In this document: one piece after another, positions 34,756 to 44,396 of the stretch
Layout of the letters: each line of letters starts with the position of its first letter
Numbering within the stretch: position 1 is the first letter of the stretch
Source: Rhodospirillaceae bacterium
Lineage (GTDB): Bacteria; Pseudomonadota; Alphaproteobacteria; UBA8366; Aestuariispiraceae
Assembly (NCBI GenBank): GCA_002709955.1
Contig: PAQY01000002.1
Span: forward strand, 294,448 to 358,447
Direction: 5' to 3'
DNA length: 64,000 bases
The notes under the pieces: generated by a model
The model's input: only the letters and a program-made list of their open reading frames with translations
The model's database searches: none
Told to the model about the DNA's origin: nothing
Translations under genes and position numbers: made by a program

Positions 34756-35977
34756 GCCAGGGCTCCATCAAGGCATCATCCCTGTCAGAAGGCGCATCAA
34801 TAATGGCCTTATAGATCGCAGGGTCCGTTGCACCTTCACACCCAAATACCAGGACAGTGCTGTCTGGCCCTAAATCCAGTCGGTCGCGCAGATCTTTTCT
34901 GCTGGCCATGCCGATTGCGCCCAGCAGGCCGGGGACCGCCGATTCGCCAGCAATGATTTCGCCCCCACCCGCCGTGCCCGATGCCAGCAGGCGCATGGCC
35001 GGGCCAATGCCGTCTTCGCCGATGGTGATAAAATCACTGGCCCCTTGGGACAGGATATCCCAGGCCAACAGCGAAACCTCGCCGCAAGACAAACCGGCCA
35101 TGATCGTTTCTTCCGTGATCTCAACGGTCATGGGTTTGTCCTGTCGCGCACTTTCCAGGACACAGGCGGCGCGGGTCGGCTCTACGATAATGACCCGGGG
35201 CTTGTCGTTCCCCATGCTGTGCCAGAAACGGGCGCAGATTGCTGCGGCCAGGCCACCAACGCCAGCTTGCAGAAAGACATGACTTGGGCGTTTCCCCTCC
35301 AATTGCTGAAGGATTTCAGTTGCCATAACGCTGTAGCCCGCCATGACGTGGCGCGGTAAATTCATATAGCCAGGATAGGATGTGTCAGACACGATGAACC
35401 AATGATTGGTTTTCGCTTCATCGGCGCACACTTTCAACGAGTCATCATAATCGCCCGAAATACGGATAACGGTTGCGCCAAAGGCTTCCATCGCCTGTTT
35501 TCGTCCCTCGCTGACACCCGCATGGATATAGATACGACAGGCGCATCCGGCCATTTGGGCACCCCATGCGACGGAGCGTCCGTGATTGCCATCCGTCGCG
35601 GTGACAACCGTCAATTCTGATAGGGCGGTGCTGTGTTGTCCGGCGCGAATGTCAGAAAGGGGGGCCTTTTTCCCGGTTTTCGCCTCAATCTGTGTCGCAG
35701 CCAACCGCAGAACGGCATAGGCTCCGCCCAATGCCTTAAAGCTGCCCAAGCCCAGCCGGGTGCTTTCGTCCTTGTAATACACCGCACCAACAGACAGAGA
35801 CTTCGCCAATGCGTCCAGATTGCGCAGTGGGGTTGGCTGATAGGCGGGCCAGGATGAAATCTCAGCATATGCCGCCTTTGCCATGGCGGGTGACAGAATC
35901 TCGTTCAGGGCTTCCGGATAGGGGCCGGACAATGTCGCACGCCCGAAATGGTCCACAACAATATCTGAATTTTGCAT
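34748..35977 (-). CDS. dpaL: Diaminopropionate ammonia-lyase
   Basis: 409 aa from ATG 35977; a longer frame to 36040 adds residues without family support. It is a fold-type II PLP enzyme that converts 2,3-diaminopropionate to pyruvate and two ammonia. The Schiff-base Lys lies in LGLGSFKALGGAYAV. The phosphate-binding and substrate loops are ATDGNHGRSVAWGAQ and GVGGLAAAI; GYMNLPRHVMAGYSVMATEI is characteristic of DpaL. Threonine dehydratase-like relatives are the alternative. Its 3' end overlaps the M24 hydrolase gene, which could release its substrate from an amide. Confidence 0.88.
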   Translation of the reverse strand: MQNSDIVVDHFGRATLSGPYPEALNEILSPAMAKAAYAEISSWPAYQPTPLRNLDALAKSLSVGAVYYKDESTRLGLGSFKALGGAYAVLRLAATQIEAKTGKKAPLSDIRAGQHSTALSELTVVTATDGNHGRSVAWGAQMAGCACRIYIHAGVSEGRKQAMEAFGATVIRISGDYDDSLKVCADEAKTNHWFIVSDTSYPGYMNLPRHVMAGYSVMATEILQQLEGKRPSHVFLQAGVGGLAAAICARFWHSMGNDKPRVIIVEPTRAACVLESARQDKPMTVEITEETIMAGLSCGEVSLLAWDILSQGASDFITIGEDGIGPAMRLLASGTAGGGEIIAGESAVPGLLGAIGMASRKDLRDRLDLGPDSTVLVFGCEGATDPAIYKAIIDAPSDRDDALMEPWHG

Positions 35978-36082
35978 ATACCTGGGCCCCCAACTGACTG
36001 TGTGGTGGGTACCGTGATACGCACAGGTCGACCCTGTCAAGGCAAGGGGGCTGATTTACTTGGATTATTTTGTTGGAGAATT

Positions 36083-36156
36083 TGGAGGCGCGGAGCGGAA
36101 TCGAACCGCTGTAAACGGATTTGCAATCCGGTGTATCACCACTCTACCACCGCGCC
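36083..36156 (-). tRNA. tRNA-Cys (anticodon GCA)
   Basis: 74 nt on the minus strand with encoded CCA. The acceptor stem GGCGCGG/CCGCGCC is fully paired, the D-arm is TGGTAGAGTGG, the anticodon loop is TTGCAAA and the T-arm is GGTTCGATTCC. Confidence 0.95.
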
Positions 36157-36198
36157 TCACCGATCCTGCACAGCATCACCATGCAACATCTGAGCGGG

Positions 36199-36227
36199 TC
36201 TATAACCCTACCGGGATAGCCGGTCAA
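36199..36227 (-). promoter_or_regulatory. sigma70-type promoter for tRNA-Cys
   Basis: Read on the minus strand, TTGACC (36227-36222) and TATAGA (36204-36199) are separated by exactly 17 nt. The predicted start leaves a leader of about 35 nt before the tRNA. Confidence 0.6.
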
Positions 36228-36351
36228 TATCGGCGGTGAGCAAAGTGGTCACATCTTCCATTTTCATGCCCCTGGGGCCGTTGCCAATAATGCGTTTGGC
36301 TTTTATAAGGAACGCCTAACCCATCAGCACCATCAGGATCGGGGAATTGCT

Positions 36352-37005
36352 ATGGATTTCGCCCTCGCGCGCCGGAATATGGTTGAGTCCCAATTGCGTA
36401 CCAACAAGGTAACCGGGACCAAACTTTTACAGGCGCTGCATCGAATCCCACGGGAACGCTTTGTTCCCAACGCCAAACGCCACCTTGCCTATTTTGATGA
36501 AAGCATCGAAGTCGCCAAGAATCGCTGGCTGATGCCCCCCATGCCTCTGGCGCGCCTTATTCAGGAATCCTATCCGCAGGATACGGATAATGTCATGGTG
36601 ATCGGTGCGGGTATGGGCTATTCATCTGCCTTGTATGGGGCGCTGGCTCGGTCGGTTTTTGCCGTGGAAAATGATCCTGATCTGGTCGAAGAAATGGGCG
36701 GCGCGCTGACGGATCTGGCCTTGGATAATGTCGTCGCTGTTGAGGCCTCTTTGGCGGATGGTTATCCCAAGGAAGGCCCCTATGACATCATTCTGATGAC
36801 GGGCATGATTGAATATGCGCCCCAGGCTTTGCTGGATCAGTTGAGCGAAGGCGGGCGTTTGATGGCGGTTGTCGGTGCGCCGGGTGACATCGGGCGGGCA
36901 ACCTTGTTTGGCAAAAAGAATGGCATGACCTCCACACGGGTGCTGTTTGATGCGACAATTAAGCCTTTACCGGGATTTGCGCGAACTCCCGCTTTTGTTT
37001 TTTGA
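36352..37005 (+). CDS. pcm: Protein-L-isoaspartate O-methyltransferase family protein
   Basis: 217 aa class I SAM methyltransferase. The N-terminus MDFALARRNMVESQLRTNKVTG and PRERFVPNAKRHLAYFDESIEV match the alphaproteobacterial Pcm branch. SAM motif I is VMVIGAGMGYSSAL (about 82-95), and the acidic ribose-binding residue follows in FAVENDPDL. Canonical enzymes repair isoaspartyl residues; this shorter branch next to tolC may differ in substrate. It lies 132 nt upstream of tolC in an order (pcm, tolC, popZ, valS) conserved in alphaproteobacteria. Confidence 0.85.
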   Translation: MDFALARRNMVESQLRTNKVTGTKLLQALHRIPRERFVPNAKRHLAYFDESIEVAKNRWLMPPMPLARLIQESYPQDTDNVMVIGAGMGYSSALYGALARSVFAVENDPDLVEEMGGALTDLALDNVVAVEASLADGYPKEGPYDIILMTGMIEYAPQALLDQLSEGGRLMAVVGAPGDIGRATLFGKKNGMTSTRVLFDATIKPLPGFARTPAFVF

Positions 37006-37137
37006 ACGACTCCGGTAGGACTTTTGGGTGGTGGTGTTTTTTCCTGATTTTATAGGGTGTTTTTTCTTGAAGTGACCCTAAATAAAGCCAACGGATAGAA
37101 TCCCCAGTCAATGAGTGATTTAGAGAGGCCCCTGGGC

Positions 37138-38565
37138 ATGACAATGATTTCCCTGAAGCGTGTTTTGATGTCTGCTGTTGCCGCGTCGGTCCTCACACTT
37201 GGAACTATGGCGGGTTCACAGATCGCAACGGCGCAATCGTTGGAAGATGCTCTGGAAGAGGCCTACCGCTCGAACCCCACACTTCAGGCGCGGCGCGCGC
37301 AATTGCGGGCGACGGATGAAACGGTCCCACAGGCAAAGGCTGGATGGCGGCCCACAGTGGAATTGATTGGGGATATCAATGCGCTGCGGACCAAAAGCAC
37401 GTCGCGCGTAACGTCATCGGATTCGTCACGTTTTACGTCCGGCATTGAATTGCAGGTCACCCAGAATGTCTATAATGGCGGCGGGACCAAGGCTGCGGTT
37501 GAAGGCGCTAAAGCAGATGTGCTGGCCCAGCGGGCGGATCTTTTTGCAGTCGAACAATCTGTTCTGTTGCAAGGTGTTACCGCCTATATGAATGTCCTGC
37601 GGGATGAGGCCGTCGTTGAGTTGAACAATCAGAACGTGGCGCGGCTGGAGCGACAGTTGGAAGCGACACAGGATCGATATGATGCCGGTGTTGCGACGCT
37701 GACGGATTCAGCGCAGGCGGAATCGCGTCTGGCGCGGTCCCGGTCCGATCTGTCCGCCGCCCGGGGCGATCTGGAAGTCAGCCGGTCCATTTTTGAAGAA
37801 ATTATTGGCATTGCCCCGACAAATCTGTTTCGCCCAGAGCTGATGCCGGATCTGCCCGAAGGCCGTGATGCCGCCAAGGAAATGGCAGTGTCAAACAATC
37901 CGGCCGTATTGACGGCGTTGTACAATCGACGCGCGGCCTTGCACAGCATCGATCAGGAATATGCCGACCTGTTGCCGTCCGTTGATATTATTGGTGCGGC
38001 CGGCAAGGATTGGGACAAGGCGTCTGACGGGTCACGCGCGACAACGGCGCAATTGACGGCCCGCTTGACGGTACCAATTTATCAGCAGGGTTTCGCGACC
38101 AGCCAGGTGCGTCAGTCCAAGATGACGGCAGGGCAGACCCTCATGCAGATTGAAGAAGCCCGCCGCGACGTGTCGGAACAAGCGATCAGTGCCTGGGAAA
38201 CCTATCAGTCTGTCGTCTCTACGATTGTTGCAATTCGCGAAGAAGTACGCGCGGCTGAAATTGCCCTGGATGGTGTGCAGCAGGAAGAACTGGTCGGGCA
38301 ACGCACTTTGTTGGATGTTCTGGATGCGGAACAGGAAGTACTGGATGCAAAGGTCAGTCTGGAACGGGCACAGCGGGATGAAACCGTCGCGCGTTTTGAA
38401 TTGGTTGCCGCGATCGGTGCTTTGACAGCCCAGGATCTTGGCCTGGATGTTCCCCTGTATGACCCCAGCCGTCACTATAATGACGTGAAGGATGTGTTCT
38501 GGGGTGTCGGTGAAGACGTGGAACGCATTCCCAGCGATGCCGAAGCCATGCAGGTGGAACCATAA
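37138..38565 (+). CDS. tolC: TolC-family outer-membrane efflux protein
   Basis: 475 aa from ATG 37138, with GAGAGG about 9 nt upstream. The signal peptide ends near IATAQS. Two OEP repeats follow: the first with LEDALEEAYRSNPTLQARRAQLRA, TQNVYNGGGTKAAVEGAKADV and RYDAGVATLTDSAQAESRLARS; the second with RLTVPIYQQGFATSQVRQSK and QEELVGQRTLLDVLDAEQEVLDAK. It should form the trimeric exit duct for type I secretion and RND pumps. No inner-membrane partner is encoded nearby, as is usual for a shared TolC. Confidence 0.93.
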   Translation: MTMISLKRVLMSAVAASVLTLGTMAGSQIATAQSLEDALEEAYRSNPTLQARRAQLRATDETVPQAKAGWRPTVELIGDINALRTKSTSRVTSSDSSRFTSGIELQVTQNVYNGGGTKAAVEGAKADVLAQRADLFAVEQSVLLQGVTAYMNVLRDEAVVELNNQNVARLERQLEATQDRYDAGVATLTDSAQAESRLARSRSDLSAARGDLEVSRSIFEEIIGIAPTNLFRPELMPDLPEGRDAAKEMAVSNNPAVLTALYNRRAALHSIDQEYADLLPSVDIIGAAGKDWDKASDGSRATTAQLTARLTVPIYQQGFATSQVRQSKMTAGQTLMQIEEARRDVSEQAISAWETYQSVVSTIVAIREEVRAAEIALDGVQQEELVGQRTLLDVLDAEQEVLDAKVSLERAQRDETVARFELVAAIGALTAQDLGLDVPLYDPSRHYNDVKDVFWGVGEDVERIPSDAEAMQVEP

Positions 38566-38740
38566 GACGTATTCGTCTGGTTGCGTTTTCCCTATGCCAT
38601 TGAAGACTTGCGGAATCTGTCAAGACTCAGGCAGTCTGTGATAAATCGCGTCTTTGTATTTTAAGGTGACGCGGCGGGAATCAGCCTATGCTGCCCCGAA
38701 TGAGGGTTAGGGTAGGACATGTGGATATGGTGACGGAACG

Positions 38741-39424
38741 ATGAGCGATAACCAAGAACCTTCGATGGAAGAGATTCTGGCATCCATTCGGAAGATTATT
38801 TCCGAGGATGGTGAGGATGAGCCCCCAAAGAAGGAAAAACCCGCACCGGAACCACAGCCGGAGCCCGAACCTGAACCCACGCCTGAGCCGGAGCCGGAAC
38901 CCGAGCCGGAACCCGAGCCAGAGCCGGAGCCCGAACCTGAACCAGAACCTATGGAACTGGAAGATGAGGTTGAGGAAGAGCCCTTAGAGCTTGAGGATGA
39001 GGTCGAGGACGAATTGCCTGACCTGGAACTCGTCGATATGGACGACGACGAGGAAGAATATGTGCCACCGCCACCCCCACCGGCACCGCCAGAGCCCGAA
39101 CCTGAGGAGGAAGAGGAGGAGGAATATGTGCCTCCACCCCCGCCACCGCGCAGGCCCGCACCGCCGATGATGAGTGACGATGACCGTATCCTGTCTGACG
39201 ACGTGGAAGGCTATGGCATTTCACAATTTGCGTCCCTTGAGCGGAAAATTCGCATGGGGCAGGCCGGTGAAACGCTGGAAGATGTGGTCAAAGGCCTGTT
39301 GAAACCGATGCTGCGCGGTTGGCTGGATGAAAACCTGCCGGGCCTGGTCGAACGCTTGGTCCAGGAAGAAATTCAACGCATGTCCCACCGCGCCCGCAAA
39401 CGCTGGGATGATGACCAGACATAA
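38741..39424 (+). CDS. popZ: Polar organising protein PopZ family (DUF2497)
   Basis: 227 aa. The N-terminal helix (MEEILASIRKIISEDGED) is the conserved PopZ client-binding segment. The middle, about 30-150, is an acidic low-complexity linker dominated by Glu-Pro repeats, then PPPPPP stretches alternating with acidic runs. The C-terminal ~65 residues (LEDVVKGLLKPMLRGWLDENLPGLVERLVQEEIQRM) are the DUF2497 oligomerisation helices. PopZ forms a polar condensate that anchors the centromere in Caulobacter. It lies between tolC and valS; no parA or parB is near. Confidence 0.9.
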   Translation: MSDNQEPSMEEILASIRKIISEDGEDEPPKKEKPAPEPQPEPEPEPTPEPEPEPEPEPEPEPEPEPEPEPMELEDEVEEEPLELEDEVEDELPDLELVDMDDDEEEYVPPPPPPAPPEPEPEEEEEEEYVPPPPPPRRPAPPMMSDDDRILSDDVEGYGISQFASLERKIRMGQAGETLEDVVKGLLKPMLRGWLDENLPGLVERLVQEEIQRMSHRARKRWDDDQT

Positions 39425-39446
39425 GGGATACTGTATATTCCGCTGG

Positions 39447-39473
39447 AAAGGGCCCCGCTTTGGGGCCTTTTTC
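39447..39473 (+). terminator. Intrinsic terminator after popZ
   Basis: GGCCCC (39451-39456) pairs with GGGGCC (39462-39467), extended by an A-run/T-run across a one-base bulge, and is followed by TTTTTCTT. It separates popZ from valS. Confidence 0.8.
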
Positions 39474-39562
39474 TTGGGGACTGTCAGCGCATCCGGTTTG
39501 ACCTGTGGGATGCAAGTCGTATAACCGACGCGGTTTGAAATCTTTGAGAATGAAGGTGTGTG

Positions 39563-42211
39563 ATGCTGGAGAAGACCTATCAGCCGGAACAGGCAGAAGG
39601 GGCCCATTATCAGAAATGGGAACAGGGCGGATTTTTTGAAGGCGGGCGCAGGCCCGATGCGGATCCGTTCACCATTGTCATTCCGCCGCCCAATGTCACC
39701 GGCAGCCTGCATATGGGCCATGCGCTGAACAACACCATTCAAGATGTGCTGATCCGCTATCACCGCATGGCGGGGCGTGATGCCTTGTGGCAGCCGGGCA
39801 TGGATCATGCCGGCATCGCCACCCAGATGGTCGTAGAGCGCCAATTGGCCGCCAAGGGAGAGCCATCGCGCCGCGATTTGGGCCGCGACGCCTTTGTCCA
39901 ACGGGTTTGGGACTGGAAAGCGGAAAGCGGCGGCACCATCAAGGGGCAGTTGAAGCGCCTGGGCGCATCCTGCGACTGGAGCCGCGAACGCTTCACCATG
40001 GATGAGGGCCTCAGCAAGGCCGTCTTGAAGGTCTTTGTTGATCTGCACAAGGAAGGCCTGATCTATCGCGACAAGCGCTTGGTGAATTGGGACCCGGCGC
40101 TGGAAACCGCGATTTCCGACCTGGAAGTGCAGCAGGTCGAAACCAAGGGCAAAATGTGGTTCTTCCGCTATCCCGTTGAGGGGGAAGAGGGCCTCACCCT
40201 GACGGTCGGCACCACGCGGCCGGAAACCATGCTGGGCGATACCGGCATTGCCGTGCATCCCGACGACGAACGCTATCAGCATCTGATCGGAAAATTCTGT
40301 ATCCTGCCACTGGTCGGTCGCCGCATTCCGATTGTTGCCGACAGCTATGCCGATCCTGAACAGGGATCCGGGGCGGTGAAGATCACACCAGCCCATGATT
40401 TCAATGACTTTGAGGTTGGCCGTCTCACCGGATTGGATGTCATTAACATTATGACACCCCAGGCCAGAATGAATGACAGCGTGCCGGAAAAATATCGTGG
40501 GCTGGATCGGTTTGACTGCCGTAAGCAGGTCATCGCTGATATCGATGCGCTGGGCCTGCTGGAAAAGATTGAAGAGATCGATCACACGGTTCCTTATGGC
40601 GACCGGGGCGGCGTGCCGATTGAGCCCTATCTGACCGATCAGTGGTATGTGGATGCCAAAACCCTGGCCAAGCCCGCCATTGAATCGGTGGAGCAGGGCC
40701 GCACGAAATTTGTGCCGGAAAACTGGACCAAGACCTATTACGAATGGATGCGCAATATCCAACCCTGGTGCGTCTCGCGCCAATTGTGGTGGGGTCACCA
40801 GATTCCCGCCTGGTATGGACCGGATGGTGAAATCTTCGTTGAATTGTCAGAAGAGGAAGCCCAAGCGGCAGCCGATGCCCATTATGGCCAGCCAACCGCG
40901 CTGAAGCGGGACGAGGACGTGTTGGATACCTGGTTCTCCTCGGCACTGTGGACATTCTCTACCCTGGGATGGCCCGACAAGACACCGGAACTGAACCGTT
41001 TTCACCCGACCGACGTGCTGGTGACCGGGTTTGATATCATCTTCTTCTGGGTCGCCCGGATGATGATGATGACGCTGCATTTCATGAAGACTGAACCGTT
41101 CCACACGGTCTATGTCCATGCCCTGGTGCGTGACGAGCATGGACAGAAAATGTCCAAGTCCAAGGGCAATGTCATCGATCCCTTGCAGTTGATTGATGAA
41201 TATGGCGCGGACTCCCTGCGCTTCACGCTGATTGCTCTGGCGGCGGCTGGTCGTGATATCAAACTCAGCCCGGCGCGGGTTGAAGGCTATCGCAATTTCA
41301 TGACCAAGCTATGGAATGCAGCCCGGTTCTGTGAGATGAACCAATGTGTTCTGGATGAAAGCTATGATCCCGCCTTAGCAAAAGAAACAGTCAATCGCTG
41401 GATTCTGGGCGAATTGGGACGCACCCGCGATGCGGTCACGACGGCGATCGAAACCTATCGCTTTAACGAGGCGGCGGGCGCTTTGTATCAATTCGTCTGG
41501 GGCACGTTTTGCGATTGGTACCTGGAATTTGCCAAGCCCTTGTTTGCGGGCGAGGATGCCGCTGCACAGGCGGAAACCCGCGCGACGGCAGCTTTCGTGC
41601 TGGAGCGTATCCTGCGCCTGATGCATCCGATCTCCCCCTTTATCACGGCGGAATTGTGGGATCATGTGAAGGGTGAGGGCGCAGAACCCCTGATCGAGGC
41701 CGCCTGGCCTGCAGCGCCGCCAGTCGATGCGGCGGTTGAGACGGAAATGGGCTGGGTCGTGCGCCTGATCACTGAAATTCGCTCCACCCGGTCGGAAATG
41801 AATGTACCACCGGGGACGAAGGTGCCGCTGGCAATTCAGGGTATGCGGCAGGAAGCGCAGGGCTGGTTGGCAAAACATGGCAGCCTGATCGCCGGACTGG
41901 CGCGTGTCGCCTCTGTCGAGCATGTCACCGACATTCCCGAAGGGGCCATCCAACTGGTCGTCGATGAGGCAACGATTGCCATTCCGCTGGCCGGGGTCAT
42001 CGACCTGGACGCCGAACGCCAGCGACTGGAAAAAGCCATCGCCAAGGCCGACGGCGAAATTGCCAAACTGGCTGGAAAGCTTGGCAACGAAAAATTCGTC
42101 GCCAATGCACCCGAAGCCGTGGTTGCCGAAAACCGCGCCCGTCTGGCTGATGAAGAAGCCCAGCGCGATAAGCTGAAAGAGGCGCTGGAACGGATCGCGG
42201 CGGCTGGATAG
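39563..42211 (+). CDS. valS: Valyl-tRNA synthetase
   Basis: 882 aa class I aminoacyl-tRNA synthetase from ATG 39563 (GAAGG 6 nt upstream; GTG 39560 is adjacent). The HIGH-type motif is [18 protein letters not shown] near the N-terminus. The CP1 editing domain includes [26 protein letters not shown] is in [14 protein letters not shown]. The anticodon-binding helical domain follows, and the C-terminus is the ValRS coiled-coil tRNA arm ([31 protein letters not shown]). A long open frame on the opposite strand (39221-40798) is its shadow. Confidence 0.98.
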   Translation: MLEKTYQPEQAEGAHYQKWEQGGFFEGGRRPDADPFTIVIPPPNVTGSLHMGHALNNTIQDVLIRYHRMAGRDALWQPGMDHAGIATQMVVERQLAAKGEPSRRDLGRDAFVQRVWDWKAESGGTIKGQLKRLGASCDWSRERFTMDEGLSKAVLKVFVDLHKEGLIYRDKRLVNWDPALETAISDLEVQQVETKGKMWFFRYPVEGEEGLTLTVGTTRPETMLGDTGIAVHPDDERYQHLIGKFCILPLVGRRIPIVADSYADPEQGSGAVKITPAHDFNDFEVGRLTGLDVINIMTPQARMNDSVPEKYRGLDRFDCRKQVIADIDALGLLEKIEEIDHTVPYGDRGGVPIEPYLTDQWYVDAKTLAKPAIESVEQGRTKFVPENWTKTYYEWMRNIQPWCVSRQLWWGHQIPAWYGPDGEIFVELSEEEAQAAADAHYGQPTALKRDEDVLDTWFSSALWTFSTLGWPDKTPELNRFHPTDVLVTGFDIIFFWVARMMMMTLHFMKTEPFHTVYVHALVRDEHGQKMSKSKGNVIDPLQLIDEYGADSLRFTLIALAAAGRDIKLSPARVEGYRNFMTKLWNAARFCEMNQCVLDESYDPALAKETVNRWILGELGRTRDAVTTAIETYRFNEAAGALYQFVWGTFCDWYLEFAKPLFAGEDAAAQAETRATAAFVLERILRLMHPISPFITAELWDHVKGEGAEPLIEAAWPAAPPVDAAVETEMGWVVRLITEIRSTRSEMNVPPGTKVPLAIQGMRQEAQGWLAKHGSLIAGLARVASVEHVTDIPEGAIQLVVDEATIAIPLAGVIDLDAERQRLEKAIAKADGEIAKLAGKLGNEKFVANAPEAVVAENRARLADEEAQRDKLKEALERIAAAG

Positions 42212-42283
42212 GGGGGGCAGTATGGTTGGGGCGGCGGTTCTATCACGGCCGCGTTTAACTCTGTACCTTTTGAAAGGTAGGCC

Positions 42284-43288
42284 ATGCCGCAAACGCTTCT
42301 CGTAACCGGTGGGGGTGGCTTTGTTCTCAGCCATCTGGTGCGGCAATGGTTGGAGCGGGCGCCCGATACTCTGGCGATTGTTGTGGACAGTGCGCCTTTG
42401 GATGCTGTGGCACGACGCTGGTTCTGGGGATTGGAAAATCGCCTGACATTCGTGCTGGGGTCGGTCACGGACCCGGCACTATGGGCGAAGCTGTCGCAAG
42501 AGAATATCACCCATATCGTTCATGCCGCTGCCGTCACGTCGATTAATCGACTCTTTGCTGGGTCTCCGGCGGGGGGCCTGTCTGCCCTGGAGACCAATAT
42601 GATGGGGCCCGCCCGGGCACTGGCCTTTGCCGCAGGCTGTCCGAAACTGGCGCGCATGGTTCATGTCTCTACCGGGTCGGTCTATGGCGTGACGGGGCCG
42701 GAACCGGACGAGTCACAGCCGCTGCCCGAAGACGGGTATATTGATCCCGATGGTTTCTATGGCATCACCAAATACACTGGGGAGCAATTGGCCGGGCAAT
42801 GGGCGCGGCAATTTGGTCTGCCAGTGGCGGCAATCCGTCTGTCCAGTGTCTATGGACCGATGGACCGTGAAACAGCGCATCGTGCGGTTAGCCTGCCCCC
42901 GGCAGTCCTGATGCGCCGGGCCCTGGCCGGGGAACGGGCGCGGATTTCCAATAGGGGCGGGGCCGGGGATTATATCCATGCCGGAGATGTCGCACGGGCG
43001 ATCCTGGCCCTGTTCGATGCGCCGCATCTGTCGCACATCGTCTATAATGTTGCCTATGGACAGCGGTTGACCATGGGACAGTTGGTTGATGCCGTGGCGG
43101 ATATTCTGCCGGGGTTTGGTGCGGATGTGGTCCCGGAAGATCAAGCCGATATCATTGTGGATCCTACCAAGACCGGTGGGCGGTGGAATGCTTATGATAT
43201 CGCCCGTTTGACCGGGGATACGGGGTGGAGGCCAATGCCGCTGTCGGAAGCCCTGTCGGACTATCGCGATTGGATGCGGACCCAATGA
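42284..43288 (+). CDS. NAD(P)-dependent epimerase/dehydratase (extended SDR)
   Basis: 334 aa. The Rossmann motif is VTGGGGFVLSHLV, a variant of GxxGxxG. Catalytic Thr/Ser and YxxxK are in STGSVYGVTG and DGFYGITKYTGEQL. C-terminal substrate-domain blocks are RISNRGGAGDYIHAGDVARAILALF and VYNVAYGQRLTMGQLVDAV. Extended SDRs of this kind act on nucleotide sugars or similar carbonyl substrates. Neighbours give no polysaccharide context, so the substrate is unknown. It starts 72 nt after valS. Confidence 0.85.
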   Translation: MPQTLLVTGGGGFVLSHLVRQWLERAPDTLAIVVDSAPLDAVARRWFWGLENRLTFVLGSVTDPALWAKLSQENITHIVHAAAVTSINRLFAGSPAGGLSALETNMMGPARALAFAAGCPKLARMVHVSTGSVYGVTGPEPDESQPLPEDGYIDPDGFYGITKYTGEQLAGQWARQFGLPVAAIRLSSVYGPMDRETAHRAVSLPPAVLMRRALAGERARISNRGGAGDYIHAGDVARAILALFDAPHLSHIVYNVAYGQRLTMGQLVDAVADILPGFGADVVPEDQADIIVDPTKTGGRWNAYDIARLTGDTGWRPMPLSEALSDYRDWMRTQ

Positions 43289-43395
43289 TAGGTCTGACGA
43301 TGTCCTGAATGTGACACAAACTGTCATAATGGCGAGAATGGGTCGCCTTTTGACGTAAACCGGCGATCCTCTTACGGTGTATGCGCTATCCTGAT

Positions 43396-43424
43396 TTGAC
43401 AGAACGCACGGTGCCGTCTGTAAT
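43396..43424 (+). promoter_or_regulatory. sigma70-type promoter for the amino-acid ABC transporter
   Basis: A perfect TTGACA (43396-43401) is followed after 17 nt by TGTAAT (43419-43424), about 75 nt upstream of the binding-protein start. The quality of the match suggests strong expression. Confidence 0.65.
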
Positions 43425-43499
43425 GTGATCACACAGGATAAGGTCTTTATTTATGGCTTTTCCAAGTGATCTTTTCGAGTTTTATGGAGGGAATATCAA

Positions 43500-44312
43500 A
43501 TGATGAACAGGATGATTAAAGGCGTAATCGGCGCGGCCGCGCTGGGCGCCATGGCTTTCACGGCCTCACTGGCGCAGGCCGATGCTTTGGATAATATCAA
43601 GGCGGCAGGCGTCTTGAAGGTTGGCGTGAAGGCGGATTACAAGCCTTACGGCTTCCTGGACTCGTCGGGTGCAATCATTGGGCTTGAGCCTGATCTGGCA
43701 CAAGACGTTGCTGACCGCCTGGGCGTAAAAGTTGAATTCGTGCCGGTGGTTAGCTCCAACCGCATGCAGTTCCTGGAACAGGGTAAGATTGATCTGATGA
43801 TCGCCACCATGACCGATCGTCCGGATCGTCGTGAAGTCGTTCTGATCCCTGATCCGAACTATTATTCTTCCGGCACGAACGTTCTTGCGCGCAAGGAATT
43901 CGGTTTGATGACTTGGGAAGACCTGCGCGGCAAACCAGTCTGCGGGATTCAGGGCGCCTTCTATAATAAGAAGACCGGCCAGGAATTTGGTGCCGATATC
44001 GTGGCCTTTAAGGGCACGGCGGAAGCCTATGCGGCCTTGCAGCAGGGCAATTGTGTAGCATTCGTTTATGACGATTCAGCTCTTGTTGCGAAACTGAACG
44101 AGCCTGAATTCGCAGAGTATGAAATGCCGCTGCCGACGATTGACGATGCCCCTTGGGGATTGGCGGTCCAAAAGGGTGAGACGGCATTTGCGGAATTCAT
44201 GAGCCAGACGGTTACCGATTGGCACAAGACCGGGAAAATCCTGGAGCTTGAAACCAAGTGGGGGGTTGCCAATACGCCCTTCGCGAAGGCCATGCACGAC
44301 AAGTACAAGTAA
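43500..44312 (+). CDS. Amino-acid ABC transporter substrate-binding protein
   Basis: 270 aa. The signal peptide ends near ASLAQA-DALD. The mature protein is a type II periplasmic binding fold (bac family 3): VLKVGVKADYKPYGFLDSSGAIIGLEPDLAQDVADRLGV, DLMIATMTDRPDRREVV and WEDLRGKPVCGIQGAFYNKKTG. TGGAGGGA gives a strong ribosome site at ATG 43500. It is followed by two HisM/GlnP-type permeases and a GlnQ-type ATPase. A polar amino acid is the likely ligand; which one cannot be read from sequence. Confidence 0.92.
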   Translation: MMNRMIKGVIGAAALGAMAFTASLAQADALDNIKAAGVLKVGVKADYKPYGFLDSSGAIIGLEPDLAQDVADRLGVKVEFVPVVSSNRMQFLEQGKIDLMIATMTDRPDRREVVLIPDPNYYSSGTNVLARKEFGLMTWEDLRGKPVCGIQGAFYNKKTGQEFGADIVAFKGTAEAYAALQQGNCVAFVYDDSALVAKLNEPEFAEYEMPLPTIDDAPWGLAVQKGETAFAEFMSQTVTDWHKTGKILELETKWGVANTPFAKAMHDKYK

Positions 44313-44327
44313 GCGATTTGTGTGATT

Positions 44328-44364
44328 AAGGGCGGGATTTGCCAATGGCATTTTCCGCCCTTTT
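44328..44364 (+). terminator. Intra-operon hairpin after the binding-protein gene
   Basis: AAGGGCGG (44328-44335) pairs with CCGCCCTT (44355-44362); inside, TTTGCCA pairs with TGGCATT, giving a long stem, then TTTTC. In this position it would reduce read-through to the permeases and stabilise the upstream mRNA, raising binding-protein levels. Confidence 0.7.
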
Positions 44365-44396
44365 CGCATAAATAGTCAGGCGTTGGAGGGGGATGC

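Noticed and set aside
39221-40798. 525-codon open frame antisense to popZ and valS
   Set aside because: It runs opposite highly conserved ValRS motifs, has a His/Gln/Ile-rich composition typical of shadow frames, and no ribosome site.
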